Assembly: GCF_963576615.1 (NCBI RefSeq)
Contig: NC_088714.1
Span: forward strand, 27,896,558-27,960,557
Origin: Watersipora subatra
Taxonomy: Eukaryota; Bryozoa; Gymnolaemata; Cheilostomatida; Watersiporidae
Direction of reading: 5' to 3'
Length of the DNA: 64,000 nucleotides
The notes below the pieces were generated by a model. The model ran no database searches. It worked only from the letters and a program-made list of their open reading frames with translations, and was not told the DNA's origin. Positions 1 to 11,340 of the stretch are shown here, in pieces (positions within the stretch are counted from its first letter, which is position 1; the number at the start of each line of letters is the position of its first letter). The translations under genes and the position numbers were made by a program.

Positions 1-493
1 GAGATAGAGTATACTTTTCAAATCAAACCAAGATAAAAGTGGAAAAAAATAGCAATATGGAGCAACTATCGGTTAGAGAAGATACATGTACATGCTTGGC
101 ACAGCATTTTACCTAACATTGCACTACAATTTATTTTAGAAAATACATGACTTGCAGTACCATTTTTATACTAAAATTCAATCATTTAAGTGAGTTAAAA
201 TTGATGTAAGATAAAGGGCTGTGGAGTTTACCTACTATGACCCTGTGAGACATTTTGTTTTGATATAAGCTTTAGAAATACGCAGCCTGAACAAACTTAC
301 ATTGTGACAACCTGTATGGCCTAGTACAACTTTTACACACAAGCCATTTTTAGTTTACGCATAAGCGGTCTCAACATTTATCAATATATATAGCATGGAC
401 AAATGCACTGAATGGTTAAGCTGAGGTTCTTTTTAGAAAGACAAGGCTAAGCTTAAATTTTGAATTAATATGAAAGCCATGATACATTTGTGA
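1..493. other. Non-coding, no gene seen
   Basis: The stretch is AT-rich and no exon-like open frame with splice sites was seen on either strand. It would hold the 3' UTR of the minus-strand gene if that gene ends at 494. A reverse-strand AATAAA lies near 130-135. Confidence 0.4.
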
Positions 494-591
494 CTAATTA
501 AAGCTTTCTTCTAGCAGAGTAAATGCAGCTACACTGTCAATGCTCCCATCTTCACCAGGCTGACTGTTGTTGTTATTGTTTATTATCATTG
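494..591 (-). CDS. Possible terminal exon of the HFxGG gene
   Basis: A strong acceptor (ctcatttttcag) is followed by one open frame of 32 codons ending in TAG. It contains a run of Asn and ends with SIDSVAAFTLLEESFN. The frame needs a phase 1 donor upstream, while exon 4 ends in phase 2. At least one exon is therefore missing between them, or this exon belongs to another transcript. Confidence 0.3.
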
Positions 592-3500
592 CTGAAAAAT
601 GAGTTTATTTTTGTATAACAAGCATTAAAAGGTTTTAACATCATATAAAAAGTTTTGTTGATTAAAGTTATTAGACTGCTATAATTTACCTTGGTAAAAA
701 CATCTGAAAAAAAACATCTGAAAATAATCCTTAGAGTTTTTTATTTCTTGTTTGTCTGGTAGATATTGCAGAAGCTGATGCAATATAAACTTTTACCAAA
801 ACAACCAAAATGTGAATCTCTGACTGTGACAGTAGATCTAAAGACTCACATGCTTTCAACAATTGACAAAACCAATCTAGATATGAAATATCTGGCACTG
901 AGAAAGTTAATTAACTTTTGATGAATGAGCTCAGTATGCATTTTCACTGCAAATTATACACCGCTAACAATATAAGTGTAGGAGAAAATACTTGTATATA
1001 GGAAGGCTTGACGTGACGGGGCTATTGTTAGGCTTCCCTGTATCGCTTCTATCCCCAAACAGTACTCTGGTGAAAACCTTCCATTTGGGACTGCTCGGGA
1101 CTATTACATCCAAATTTCTCCAAGCCCAACCATACAACCTGCAGTTTACCGGTCAAATCATATTTTGTTGAATAAAGTTGTACAAATGGAGAACTCCTAT
1201 TTTATGTAATTTTTTTCACATCAAATTAACAGCTTTTGGGTACACTGGCAACAATTTAAATATGAATGCTTTGTTCAATGGTTGTGTCATCTTCACAATC
1301 AAGTCGCAGATTGCCAGATAACAGTCAAGTTGTCAGCTACATCTAACTATCAGAACAAGTTCCTAAAACAACTCGAGTTAGGATAGAAACCCACTTTAAT
1401 TGGTTACCTACCCGACATTGAAAGGACCTGCAGAGGCAAACGTATGAGTAAACTCATTCTCTCCCATCTCATAGTCGTCGACAGTATTGACTGCGGTTAT
1501 CCAATACTCAGGTCCGGCGAATACAACCAGATCGTTGGCATCTGAGCATCCAGCATGACATTTGCTGCCACAAAAATGAATGACAATGCAGTGCTGGAAA
1601 CTTACTTGCATTGCACCACTTTTTATGCTCATGACTTTACATGAACTCAAAACCTGCATTGATTTTATTATCAGGTTATTTTCGCTGTATTATTTATTTT
1701 ATTGCCTATACATATATTATGATCTAGCTCCAATATATGTCATTAATAATTTATTTTTGTGCAATAAAGAGCATTCCATCTAATTGCTAATCTACATCAT
1801 ATTCCAGAATATATTATTCCAAGAAATGATCTTTTTAAATTTTTGTATCTTTTTCCAAAATGTTTATTTTATTTCAATTACAAGTTAAACAAATTTTCAT
1901 GGCTTGTGTCTTCATTCTTTACATGTCAGTTACAGGTTTTCAACTCATTTCAGCTCATGTAAAATAAACAAACTGCATGTAACATCTAACAACTATTTTG
2001 GAAATATCATTGCTAGCTGTTTAACAATCTTCCAGCTAATTTTCGTTCTTTCAGCAGTGAAAGATATTTTAAATGCTATAGGCTATTTCCTATGTCAAAA
2101 CACTTTTTTGATCTTTTTGGTTCACTGTTGCTTTTTTGTTTTATGATTTTGCATGGCATAATTTGAAAGATATTTCTGTTTGGAGAGAAATCATTACAAA
2201 AATGTTGTCAGAAGTCAAGTATAATTTGTCGTCTATACGGGATAAATATATGTTCTCGTTGGCATCAGGTATTGATATGTTTACACAGCATTTAGAGGCA
2301 AACGTCGAACAATTTGGAACCAACTTAATCTATCTTTAAATTATTTGAAACAATGATAAAAATGTATCTGAAGCTATATTTAAAGTTTTATTTTAGCAAT
2401 TGAGGGCAAATACACACAAAATATACAAATATGTCAAGAGAGGAGCGTAACACTGCAACTTGAATGTAAGAGCCGATGTCATAATGAGAGGGAAAAACAG
2501 GAAACACGGCTACTGATGTCATTTTTGAAAACATATTTTTTACTTAGTATTTTAACTGCGATCCAATGTTTTCGATTTTAATCTTGAAACATCCTGGTAG
2601 TCAGATCACCATCAACATAAAAACAATCGCGGATGATAGAAAAATACTGATAATTTCTGGTAGAATCTGCTAACATTTGGTGCAAGTTCCTCTTTTACTG
2701 AATGAACACATGGGCATTACATACATAATAGCCCTCAATACCCAATTCATTAATCAGTTTAAACAGTATGCACTACATTTTCACAATTTATAAAAACCCT
2801 CACAACTCATTGCCTCCATTGCTGCTAGAATCAAAGTTAGTTCCATAGCTCCCGACATCATCCTCAGTGCACGTACTGCTAGAGCAAGGACCCCTTCCTA
2901 TTCTCCAGCTAGCCTTCCAGTAGAAGGTTGCCTTAAAAAGAGATTTTTCTAATAACCAGCGGATACATATACAAATGGAATGAAAATCTTTAGCTGTCTC
3001 TGGTTAAAGACTTTTAGATGTAGAAAATGTGAAACTTTTTTTTACAAACAGATTTTAGAAAAAAACATTTTTCCAAATTTGCAACCTACCAAAAATTTGT
3101 TTGCTTGTTTTTAAGTTATAAATAGTACTTTTGACTGCAATTAACAGATAATAACAAAAATCCAACCTTTAAAATCTAGTTACATATAGGTCCTATTTAA
3201 AAACTTATTACGTTTCAAAGAAGAAATATCAGCGAACTTAGAAAATCTATCGTTAGCCGATAGTGCTCCAGACTTCTGGACTGTATTCAGCAAGGAGCAG
3301 TTTATGTTTTATCTACTCAGACACCAACTTGTGGAGGTCAGGTAAACTAAACTTATTTTTTTGTTGTTAAAATGGCCTAATAGATATGCAAAAATTCCTA
3401 CAGTTGTGTGATTCATACTGGCAAAAGATATTGGGCTATATTTAACACGTTTTCAGAGATGAAAACTAAAAATCTTTACTATAATATAAGCTGTGTCTGC

Positions 3501-6123
3501 CCAGCCATCTGTATGTCTGTGTATCCGTCTGTCCAAAGCCAGGTTGGAATATTGGGAAGAAATTGCATCAGAAAGTATTTCAACTTGCACATTCGGCTTA
3601 TCAGCTAGGCATGCTACTACCTTGCCACACTGGGGAACAATTCTACATATAGTTAGGCCACATGAAGATCTTTCCACTGCCAGTTCAGATTGTTGATATA
3701 TCTATGTACTTCCATCATTAATGAAACTTGCATACAATTATTTATATATGATGCAACCTGTCTGACAATGTATTGGGTAAAAAATAATTGTACTACACGG
3801 AAAAGCTGAGATAAAATAGTAGCAAGACAAGATGTTAGATAACCAAAGCGGATATCTTTAGAGAACAAATTTTATAATAAACCGAATAATTGAAAAAAAA
3901 ACATTTAAGTTCATGTAAAGAAATATTTATCAATGAAATCAATAAAGCAGTTTTTCTATATTTGTTTCTATTTGCATATATTTCTATCTGCAGCATGAAG
4001 ATAAGAATGCACTCTGAATTCTAAAAACTAAAAACAATATTATACCATTATAATACAATTATCCCACGACCAAACGAGCTGATGCGAAGTTTGGGAATTT
4101 TTATGATAAATGCATGTGCACACAACTTACGAAAATTATTCATCAACAATGAAACGAACCCTTGTATAAAAATTTCATCAACAAATTTAACCATCGTTTT
4201 GTAGAATCGTTAAAGTATAATAACGATACCAAACACATTTAAGCCCATTTAAATATGTTACTAAGTCTTTGTAAACCACCGTTATTATCTTAAAACTTAC
4301 CCATCTGATCGGATTATACACAAATAGACAGATTTATTAGGATAAAAATCGTCACAAAACGCTTGAAAAGCTTGGTTTAATAAAAGTTAAGACCGGAAAT
4401 TGAAACAGCAGGCGACAGAGAATAGAACGATTAAGTCGTGCGCATTTCGCGAAAAAATAACGTGCACATTTCACTAGTCTATGGCATTGTTTACTTGTAA
4501 TCGAATTTCTTCGAAGGTTTCTGTAGTAAACGTAGACCGTTTGAGGCTTTGACCGATTTATAGGTATGAAATTGTGGTACACAGTTTATCAGCCTATGTG
4601 TTTTTGTCCAATCACCGAAGGTTTCATGTTTTAAAACGTTAGCTAAAGTTCTTTACAACTTATGTACAAGCTAGGGCCGAACTACAACGCCCCTTTATGA
4701 CAAGAACGTTTTTTATTTTGCTGCAGGTTGCATGAAACTTTCAGACATGTGAATGCTCATACTCGCTTTCTGTTAAAGATCGCTATCAAAACCATTCTAC
4801 ATTCAACGCAACCAACTTTCAAACTGTGTATAGTACACAGTAGCTTGCCATTTTACTTCTAATTTTGCATTTCAGAGTTATAATAAACATATTTCTTTAT
4901 TGTTGTTGAATTACATACATTACAGTAGATTAGGCCTACAGCTTTATAACAGCTTTTATTTTGCTGCAGTTTGCAGAAATCTTCCAGACGCGTGAACGCT
5001 CGTAGGTTTTCTATTATTGCTGTATTACTATATTAACAATATTGGTTATTCTAATAATATCAGTGCATTTTACTTCTAATATTGGCCAATATTGCATTTC
5101 TCCTATTGCAGGGGAGAGATTATAATAGACATATAATATTTTCCTTTTATTATTGCTGTTTTTCATGACCAAACACTTTTTAAATAAATTTTCTAAAAAT
5201 CTATATAAATACCACAACTTCTCGATGTTGTTAGCTATGACGTTTTGAAATGTAAACAAAATTGTGCATTGGTTTTCTATTATTACTATATTAATAATAT
5301 TGATTATTCTAATAATATCAGTGCATTTTACTTCTAATATTGGCCAATATTGCATTTCTCCTATTGCAGGGGGAAAATATAAACATCTTTTCCTTTTATT
5401 ATTTCTGTTTGTTGTATATAATAATGCCCACACCCAGTACATTACAGCTACCATTGCAGTTATCCTGTTGCGGTGCAGTGCCATTTGACTGCTAATATTG
5501 CATTTCTCAACCATCAGTACCCTTTCTTTTTTCCAATATCACTTTGGTCGTGGGCTGTATGACAGTGGAATTTCTAGTATATATATTACATACATATATA
5601 TATTTATATATGTGTTATTAGTATTTATATGTATATGATATATATATTTATATATACAAGATTTTTACATATATATGCGTTTATATAAAATAATTATAAT
5701 ATGGGTAAGAAATGAAAATAATTAGCTAGAAGTCCCTACAACTAAAAAAAGTTTCTAGTTCTGCATTCTTCAGGCAACAATCGGTGAAGTTACCTCAAGT
5801 TATCACTTGATGATAGCAGATCTGTATCTACTTGAAACAAATTTATAGTGATTGACTAACAACTAAATCTCTTTATATTTTATATTATAGTGTAATTCGC
5901 TTTATACTTAATGCATTGAGTGCCCATTCTTTATTATTCATTATGAAACTAGCATTTCATAGATAATATATGTATATATTGAAAATAGTTGAAATAAAAG
6001 CAAGCTTACCGTGTTTGCCTGTGATGGATCTGTCTTGAATCGAATGGAGCCACCCATAAAGTGTGAACCTTCCACAACTTTAATAACAGCTAAACTAACA
6101 GCTAAGGAAAGAAAGGAAGCCAT
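494..6123 (-). CDS. Secreted HFxGG-type extracellular protein, multi-exon, 3' end uncertain
   Basis: Four exons join in frame on the minus strand: 6010-6123, 2804-2931, 1412-1564 and 992-1138. Junction phases are 0, 2 and 2, and all have GT-AG borders. A possible last exon is 494-591. The product starts with a hydrophobic signal peptide (MASFLSLAVSLAVIKVVEG), then SHFMGGSIRFKTD, a Trp/Cys-rich stretch (FYWKASWR, GPCSSSTC), KCHAGCSD, a TF-type beta segment (GENEFTHTFASAGPFNVG) and VLFGDRSDTGKPNNSPVTS. This order matches a widespread family of metazoan secreted proteins whose mature chain opens with H-F-x-G-G and which later carry R-x-D-T-G-x-x-N-x-S-P. I recall the family from sequence pattern only and give no gene name. 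Its function is unknown; a matrix or cell-surface role is inference. The assembled part is about 181 residues. The family usually continues with further domains after the SPVT motif, which I could not find before position 992. Confidence 0.72.
992..1138 (-). CDS. HFxGG gene, exon 4
   Basis: The exon starts after ctgcag in phase 2 and encodes YGWAWRNLDVIVPSSPKW followed by VLFGDRSDTGKPNNSPVTS and LPIY. The donor chosen, CAA|GTATTT, is weak, so the end could be a few codons different. The frame stops at 952-954 if unspliced. Confidence 0.65.
1412..1564 (-). CDS. HFxGG gene, exon 3
   Basis: The acceptor is tttttgtggcag and the donor GTAGGT. Phase is 2 at both ends. The exon encodes KCHAGCSD, AGPEYWITAV and GENEFTHTFASAGPFNVG. 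Reading past the donor would hit a stop within one codon. Confidence 0.72.
2440..2700. repeat. Half copy of foldback element family M
   Basis: This matches the right half of the complete copies at 31850-32310 and 45927-46390. Shared landmarks are cttgaaacatcctggtagtc and gatagaaaaatactgata. It lies in intron 2 of the HFxGG gene. Confidence 0.6.
2804..2931 (-). CDS. HFxGG gene, exon 2
   Basis: The exon opens in phase 0 after a pyrimidine-rich acceptor (ctctttttaag) and ends in phase 2 before GTGAGG. It encodes ATFYWKASWRIG, then GPCSSSTC and a Ser/Asn/Gly-rich stretch. It has no ATG and is too short to show as a simple ORF. Confidence 0.7.
3477..3640 (-). repeat. tRNA-derived SINE copy
   Basis: Read on the minus strand, a degenerate B-box-like segment is followed by a short run of cagac/cagatac repeats and a tail resembling GGCT...CTTATATTATAGTAA. 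The same tail occurs near 8975, 54605, 55080 and 57830. Confidence 0.45.
4061..5585 (+). repeat. Interspersed repeat E, copy 1
   Basis: The element is bounded on the left by TCCCACGACCAAA and on the right by TTTGGTCGTGGG followed by CTGTATGACAG and a TTTCTAGTAT terminus. Long internal stretches match 51257-52495 in the same orientation and 29610-31590 in the opposite one. No protein-coding domain is recognisable. It contains an internal direct duplication of about 120 bases (5030-5140 and 5275-5385). It lies in intron 1 of the HFxGG gene. Confidence 0.65.
5570..5690. repeat. AT-rich low-complexity tract
   Basis: Irregular TATATA and ATTTATAT runs directly after the right end of repeat E copy 1. 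Confidence 0.7.
6010..6123 (-). CDS. HFxGG gene, exon 1 (signal peptide)
   Basis: The exon encodes 38 residues and ends in phase 0 before GTAAGC. An in-frame ATG 45 bases further upstream would add a polar leader in front of the hydrophobic core, so the ATG at 6123-6121 is preferred. Confidence 0.72.
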
Positions 6124-6489
6124 TTTTAGCTGCTCTCCTTGTAATAATGGCTTTAGAATGGCTGACAAGTCAGTCCGTCAGTCGACGCAATAAATGAGCT
6201 TCTCAAATGCAATATTTATTAATTCTCACCTCCTGCAAATATCCTATTTCCTGATTGCTTTTATCGAGTTATGAATAGCGAACTATCAAATATATGTGCT
6301 AACAGAAATCCATAAATACGACAGTGAGATAAAAGGGATTGAATTTTCAAATCAATATTGTTTTTACAAGATCAGTTAGCTACTGTAACTTTGGTGTGTT
6401 TTGTGTAATATGTAAAAACATCTCTGCTAGGAGACCGCGTTGCCTTCGTTTGGCTGTATCACCTTTCAGAGCAAAGGTATTTTGAAAGT

Positions 6490-7745
6490 TATAAAGCGCA
6501 TGAACACAGTGGCAATCAGATAGAGCTTTATAAGGCGCATGAACACAGTGGCAATCAGATAGAGCTTTATAAAGCGCATGAACACAGTGGCAATCAGATA
6601 GAGCTTTATAAAGCGCATGAACACAGTGGCAATCAGATAGAGCTTTATAAAGCGCATGAACACAGTGGCAATCAGATAGAGCTTTATAAAGCTCATGAAC
6701 ACAGTGGCAATCAGATAGAGCTTTATAAAGCTCATGAACACAGTGGCAATCAGATAGAGCTTTATAAAGCTCATGAACACAGTGGCAATCAGATAGAGCT
6801 TTATAAAGCGCATGAACACAGTGGCAATCAGATAGAGCTATATAAAGCGCATGAACACAGTGGCAATCAGATAGAGCTTTATAAAGCGCATGAACACAGT
6901 GGCAATCAGATAGAGCTTTATAAAGCGCATGAACACAGTGGCAATCAGATAGAGCTTTATAAAGCGCATGAACACAGTGGCAATCAGATAGAGCTTTATA
7001 AAGCGCATGAACACAGTGGCAATCAGATAGAGCTTTATAAAGCGCATGAACACAGTGGCAATCAGATAGAGCTTTATAAAGCGCATGAACACAGTGGCAA
7101 TCAGATAGAGCTTTATAAAGCGCATGAACACAGTGGCAATCAGATAGAGCTTTATAAAGCGCATGAACACAGTGGCAATCAGATAGAGCTTTATAAAGCG
7201 CATGAACACAGTGGCAATCAGATAGAGCTTTATAAAGCGCATGAACACAGTGGCAATCAGATAGAGCTTTATAAAGCGCATGAACACAGTGGCAATCAGA
7301 TAGAGCTTTATAAAGCGCATGAACACAGTGGCAATCAGATAGAGCTTTATAAAGCGCATGAACACAGTGGCAATCAGATAGAGCTTTATAAAGCGCATGA
7401 ACACAGTGGCAATCAGATAGAGCTTTATAAAGCGCATGAACACAGTGGCAATCAGATAGAGCTTTATAAAGCGCATGAAAACAGTGGCAATCAGATAGAG
7501 CTTTATAAAGCGCATGAACACAGTGGCAATCAGATAGAGCTTTATAAAGCGCATGGACACAGTGGCAATCAGATAGAGCTTTATAAAGCGCATGAACACA
7601 GTGGCAATCAGATAGAGCTTTATAAAGCGCATGGACACAGTGGCAATCAGATAGAGCTTTATAAAGCGCATGAACACAGTGGCAATCAGATAGAGCTTTA
7701 TAAAGCGCATGAACACAGTGGCAATCAGATAGAGCTTTATAAAGC
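6490..7745. repeat. 39-bp tandem array, 32 copies
   Basis: The unit carries TATAAAGCGCATGAACACAG and GGCAATCAGATAGAGCT. Copies differ at only a few positions. The array starts 367 bases upstream of the HFxGG start codon. As 39 is divisible by three, one plus-strand frame (unit ELYKAHEHSGNQI) stays open through all copies and closes with TGA just after the array. One minus-strand frame is also open but is broken once, near 6838. No start codon is visible for the plus frame. Confidence 0.97.
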
Positions 7746-8327
7746 TTGATGATTTGTTATAAAAGTATCCTTCTCAAATCATGATTTTCAAAAACCAACC
7801 TTTAAGGTCTTTTGTTCCTGTAGTTTGCGGTCCGTGAAGATATATGCTGAGACCATTTCATTTTCTGATTAATTATAAAACTCTAGTTGTTTGCCAATAA
7901 AACAATAGTAATGATAATAATAGTATTAATAATGATATTCCTGTAATGATAACTCTATATAATTGTGCAAAAAAGTTCAGTGCTGAAACCTTTATTAAGG
8001 TATAAGAACAAGACCGATTTTTATGAATTCTCCCTTCTCAAGTTTGCGTAGGCTGTCTGTACAATATGTTGATTTCTTTTGCCTTGCTAAGATATAAGCA
8101 TAAGCGTATCTCTAGTCTACATGCTGCAAGATGCTAGTCCTAATAGTGTTTGATATTTAAAACCAGTGTTATGGTCGAATTGTTAAGTATCATATAACCA
8201 TCAAAGGAAAAGCTTAGATTAATACCTTAAGTTGCAAAAAATCTCACCAGGTAAACTAAGAGACACAGATATTGCAAAAATGTTTGTACCACAATTTTTA
8301 TGTAGTCTCAAGGTTAATATTTTATGC

Positions 8328-8354
8328 AGGTTTTACTATTATATAGTAAAACCT
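8328..8354. repeat. Perfect 12-bp hairpin
   Basis: AGGTTTTACTAT and its exact reverse complement are separated by three bases. Function unknown. Confidence 0.8.
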
Positions 8355-8964
8355 ATGCTGCTACAAGCATGTTGGACAACACCCTAAAGCCATGACCAAA
8401 TAACATATCCTGATATATAAACCCTTTTTTTATTTTTGTGGGTTTTTCAAATCTATTTTTGAGATTTTATTTTTAAATAATACTACAAATTTTATTTATT
8501 TTAACATCCAGTCAGATCTTCGAAATATTACTCGGCATTTTATGCCTCTTTCTTTTGGTTTTAATAAATATTAAAACTTTTACTAAAACCTTCCTTTTAT
8601 TAAAACCTTAAATATTAAAACTTTTATTAAAACCTTCCACAACTATGCCTTCAAAACTGCTAATCATTTTAAATGAAAATTAATGCTTTATTACCAAAAT
8701 ACACAAATTATTTCTAAATATAAAATTAAAACTTAGTAGTTTGACTCGCTGTGAATCTTCAGATTTTGAGATATTTTTAAAGTGAATCAACTGCTATGTT
8801 GTTGGCTGCCTCTGAGTCTTTATGTTCAAACTTATACGAATGAATAGAAGTTGCTGCTTGATGTAGCGGACTAGAATTTTCAGGCAGAAATACCCTAATA
8901 TTATTTTGGTTATCAGATAGATACCAAAAATACCTTGTAGCATAGAGATTAGTAGTCCTAATCT

Positions 8965-9110
8965 TTCTTATAACAAGAGCTGTATCAGTCTGTCTGAAGC
9001 CACAGTGGGAGGTTGGAAAAATGATTGCACCGTAGTGGATTCAAACTCATAACACTTTATTTTACAGACCTATATCCTAACACCAGCACTAATCGACTAC
9101 CTCCCACTGT
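8965..9110 (-). repeat. tRNA-derived SINE copy
   Basis: On the minus strand a head with an A-box-like TAGTCGATTAGTGCTGG and a B-box-like GAGTTTGAATCC is followed by CAGACAGACTGATACAGCTC and TTGTTATAAG. The organisation matches copies at 54450, 54965 and 57825. Confidence 0.6.
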
Positions 9111-11229
9111 AAAATAATTGTATGAACAGTAACTACACCTGACAATATCTCACGACACTCTAAACTGTCAAGGCACTCATGCGTATAGCATGACATGAAC
9201 AAATGTGATTGTTTTTGCAGTAGAAAAACATCAATTACCGGTATTTTGTCAAAGCATTTGACAAAATATCTATGAATACTCTTTCCGTGGTGATGATACA
9301 AAAGTAAAAAAATGAAAACTTTCAGTAAACTAGTTCTCCTTAACAACATATGGCCTTCTGATACTAAAGTCACAGCAATGGATAAGCTCAATATTTTATA
9401 CATAGCCGTTGGTTTAAATATTGAATTAGCTTTTAGTAGCAGCAGCCGAGCATTGCTAGGAAGCTCTCCAAGTTATATTTGTACCAGAAATGGCTTCCCA
9501 AAAGAAATGTTGATGCATTTAACAGAACATCATTGAGTTTTAAGTTTGTATTTTCATTTAAGTTCTTTCTTGAAAAAGTATATGTAAAGTAGTTATATAT
9601 TTTTATTCTTGACTCCAAAATAACTTTGTTCAAAATTTGAATTGATATTTAATATCAAACACTGGCTGAAGTCAAAATTTTGTTTTATGGCAATAAAAGA
9701 ACTGTGCCAAATTACCATGCTAATATAATGCAAAGGAATGCTAAATTTCTACCTTCTAAACTAACCAAGCTTGCTAGACTAATACATATCTGCTGAACCA
9801 TAATAATGTAATGTTTGTATTTTATAATATATAAATTTAGCATTTACCTAAACTACAATATATTTGTCTAGTTTAGACTAAATTGAAATCTGTGAGAGTT
9901 GGTACCTGTACCATAAATGGCAGATTATTTCAAATAAATACAGTTTAAAGTTAACTACACGTACATCTGATCCACAGCTTATACTTTGGTAAATTTCATT
10001 TAAAAATTGAATTGAATCTTATAGAATTTAAAGAGAAAGCTATTATTATGCTAAATATAATGAGATCTTTCAGCATATTCACTAGTAAAACCAAAAGAGG
10101 CTCACAAGCCATATGTTAGACTAGCTACAGATCGATACAGCTCAATAAACATAAGATCTGACAGCTGGTGCTTAGGTTTGTTAGTTTATTGGCATCTTCA
10201 TTGTAATCAGATTTGAAGTATTTATTAAACTCTTCATTGAATTTACTTTGAAATAAAGAATTTATTGTGACACATGTCTCTGCTAACACTACTTCCACAC
10301 AGAGAAACTTAAGCAGGTGTCAGATATCGTTGTGAACATTGAAGAAATCTATTTTTACATAACTGGTTCTCAGTGGTATTACAGTCCTACAGGCTGTTCT
10401 CTGTGTTAATATATATTCTAGCGCTTACCACTGAGTTCTTCCTTTTTGACAACATTGTATGTTGCTGCCATTTACCTATTAGAGCTGTTCCTTGTTACAT
10501 AATTATATATGAAAATGGAGAAATATAGTCCGCTTGGAGGGGGATGTGAGATTAAAAAGTGCTGGCAAGTAAAAGCAACTGCAATTCCAGTAGTCATTGC
10601 AGTATTGGATGCAGTAACACCTGCATATAACATGTGGCTTGCTTAAATACTGGCAACAATCAACCCAGGCCAATTGTGGAAATGCGCGCTATTGGCTAAG
10701 ATCTAAAGGCAAGATCTCAAACTCCCAATTTTCTGGTAAGAAACCCAAGCTTGAGTTGAAATTACCAGCCACTTGAGCCAACTGGAGGAATTAAAAATAA
10801 AATTCTTTGTTCAGCCTTTTTATTTCGAGTGGGTGGTAATGTCTACTCAAGGTTGAGTCCGCTACCTGAAATCTGGGTGTTTTAGCTCTTCCCTCAAGAT
10901 CTTTGATGTTTCCAATGTGTACTTGTATACGCTAATGATGAGCTCCTTCTTACACCTATATTCGTCCTCTTTAATAACTTGTTGGGTTGTAACAATAACC
11001 TATTAAAGCTTTGGCTTATATAGCCTATACTCTTTAGCAATGCAATATTATACATCTATATTACTGTATGCAGCATTAAATATATTTGTGAATATATTGT
11101 GAATTATGAAGGCTAAAAGTTATGGTACTAAATATCGGAGTGTTTGTTCTATTTACATTTTACCATTCAAAAGATTTTTTATTCAAGTCACGGATTGAAT
11201 TACATATTGTTATAATGTAAATGACTTAC

Positions 11230-11340
11230 TGTGTTTTCTAAGAGAGGGTCTGCCTTGTACCGGATGCTAGCCCCATAGAAGTGCGAAGCTGTTACGATGG
11301 CAAGGTTAACAAGCAAAAGCACTACAGTGAGTTGATCCAT
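11230..11340 (-). CDS. Second HFxGG signal-peptide exon (alternative first exon or partial paralogue)
   Basis: The exon encodes 37 residues: a signal peptide (MDQLTVVLLLVNLAIVTA) followed by SHFYGASIRYKADPLLENT. It ends in phase 0 before GTAAGT. Length, phase and the SHFxG-SIR-KxDP-NT pattern match exon 1 at 6010-6123. I found no matching downstream exons between it and the tandem array. It may therefore splice to the shared exon 2 at 2804-2931 as an alternative first exon, or be a leftover of a gene duplication. Confidence 0.65.

Larger units (their letters stand above)
7746..11229. other. Non-coding, repeats only
   Basis: No convincing exon was found. I looked specifically for a second copy of the HFxGG exon 2-4 motifs on the minus strand and did not see one. 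The stretch contains a perfect 12-bp hairpin (8328-8354) and a SINE copy (8965-9110). Confidence 0.5.

Noticed and set aside
5014-5514. 166-codon minus-strand frame with an internal repeat
   Set aside because: It lies wholly in repeat E copy 1 and arises from its internal duplication; copies 2 and 3 do not keep it open.
6838-7716. A 292-codon minus-strand open frame in the 39-bp array
   Set aside because: It exists because the unit length is a multiple of three, is broken within the array, and its variants change residues. It is hydrophobic repeat only.
8770-8890. Minus-strand frame of about 38 codons ending NNIAVDSL, considered as the last exon of a second HFxGG gene
   Set aside because: The acceptor is weak and there are no middle exons to connect it.
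9089-9403. 104-codon minus-strand frame
   Set aside because: It overlaps a SINE copy and shows no family motifs.
10862-11000. Minus-strand frame of about 45 codons ending KHPDFR with a possible CAG|GTAGCG donor
   Set aside because: It reads like a coding exon (charged, helical) but has no start, no partner exon in phase and no family I recognise. Kept only as a note.
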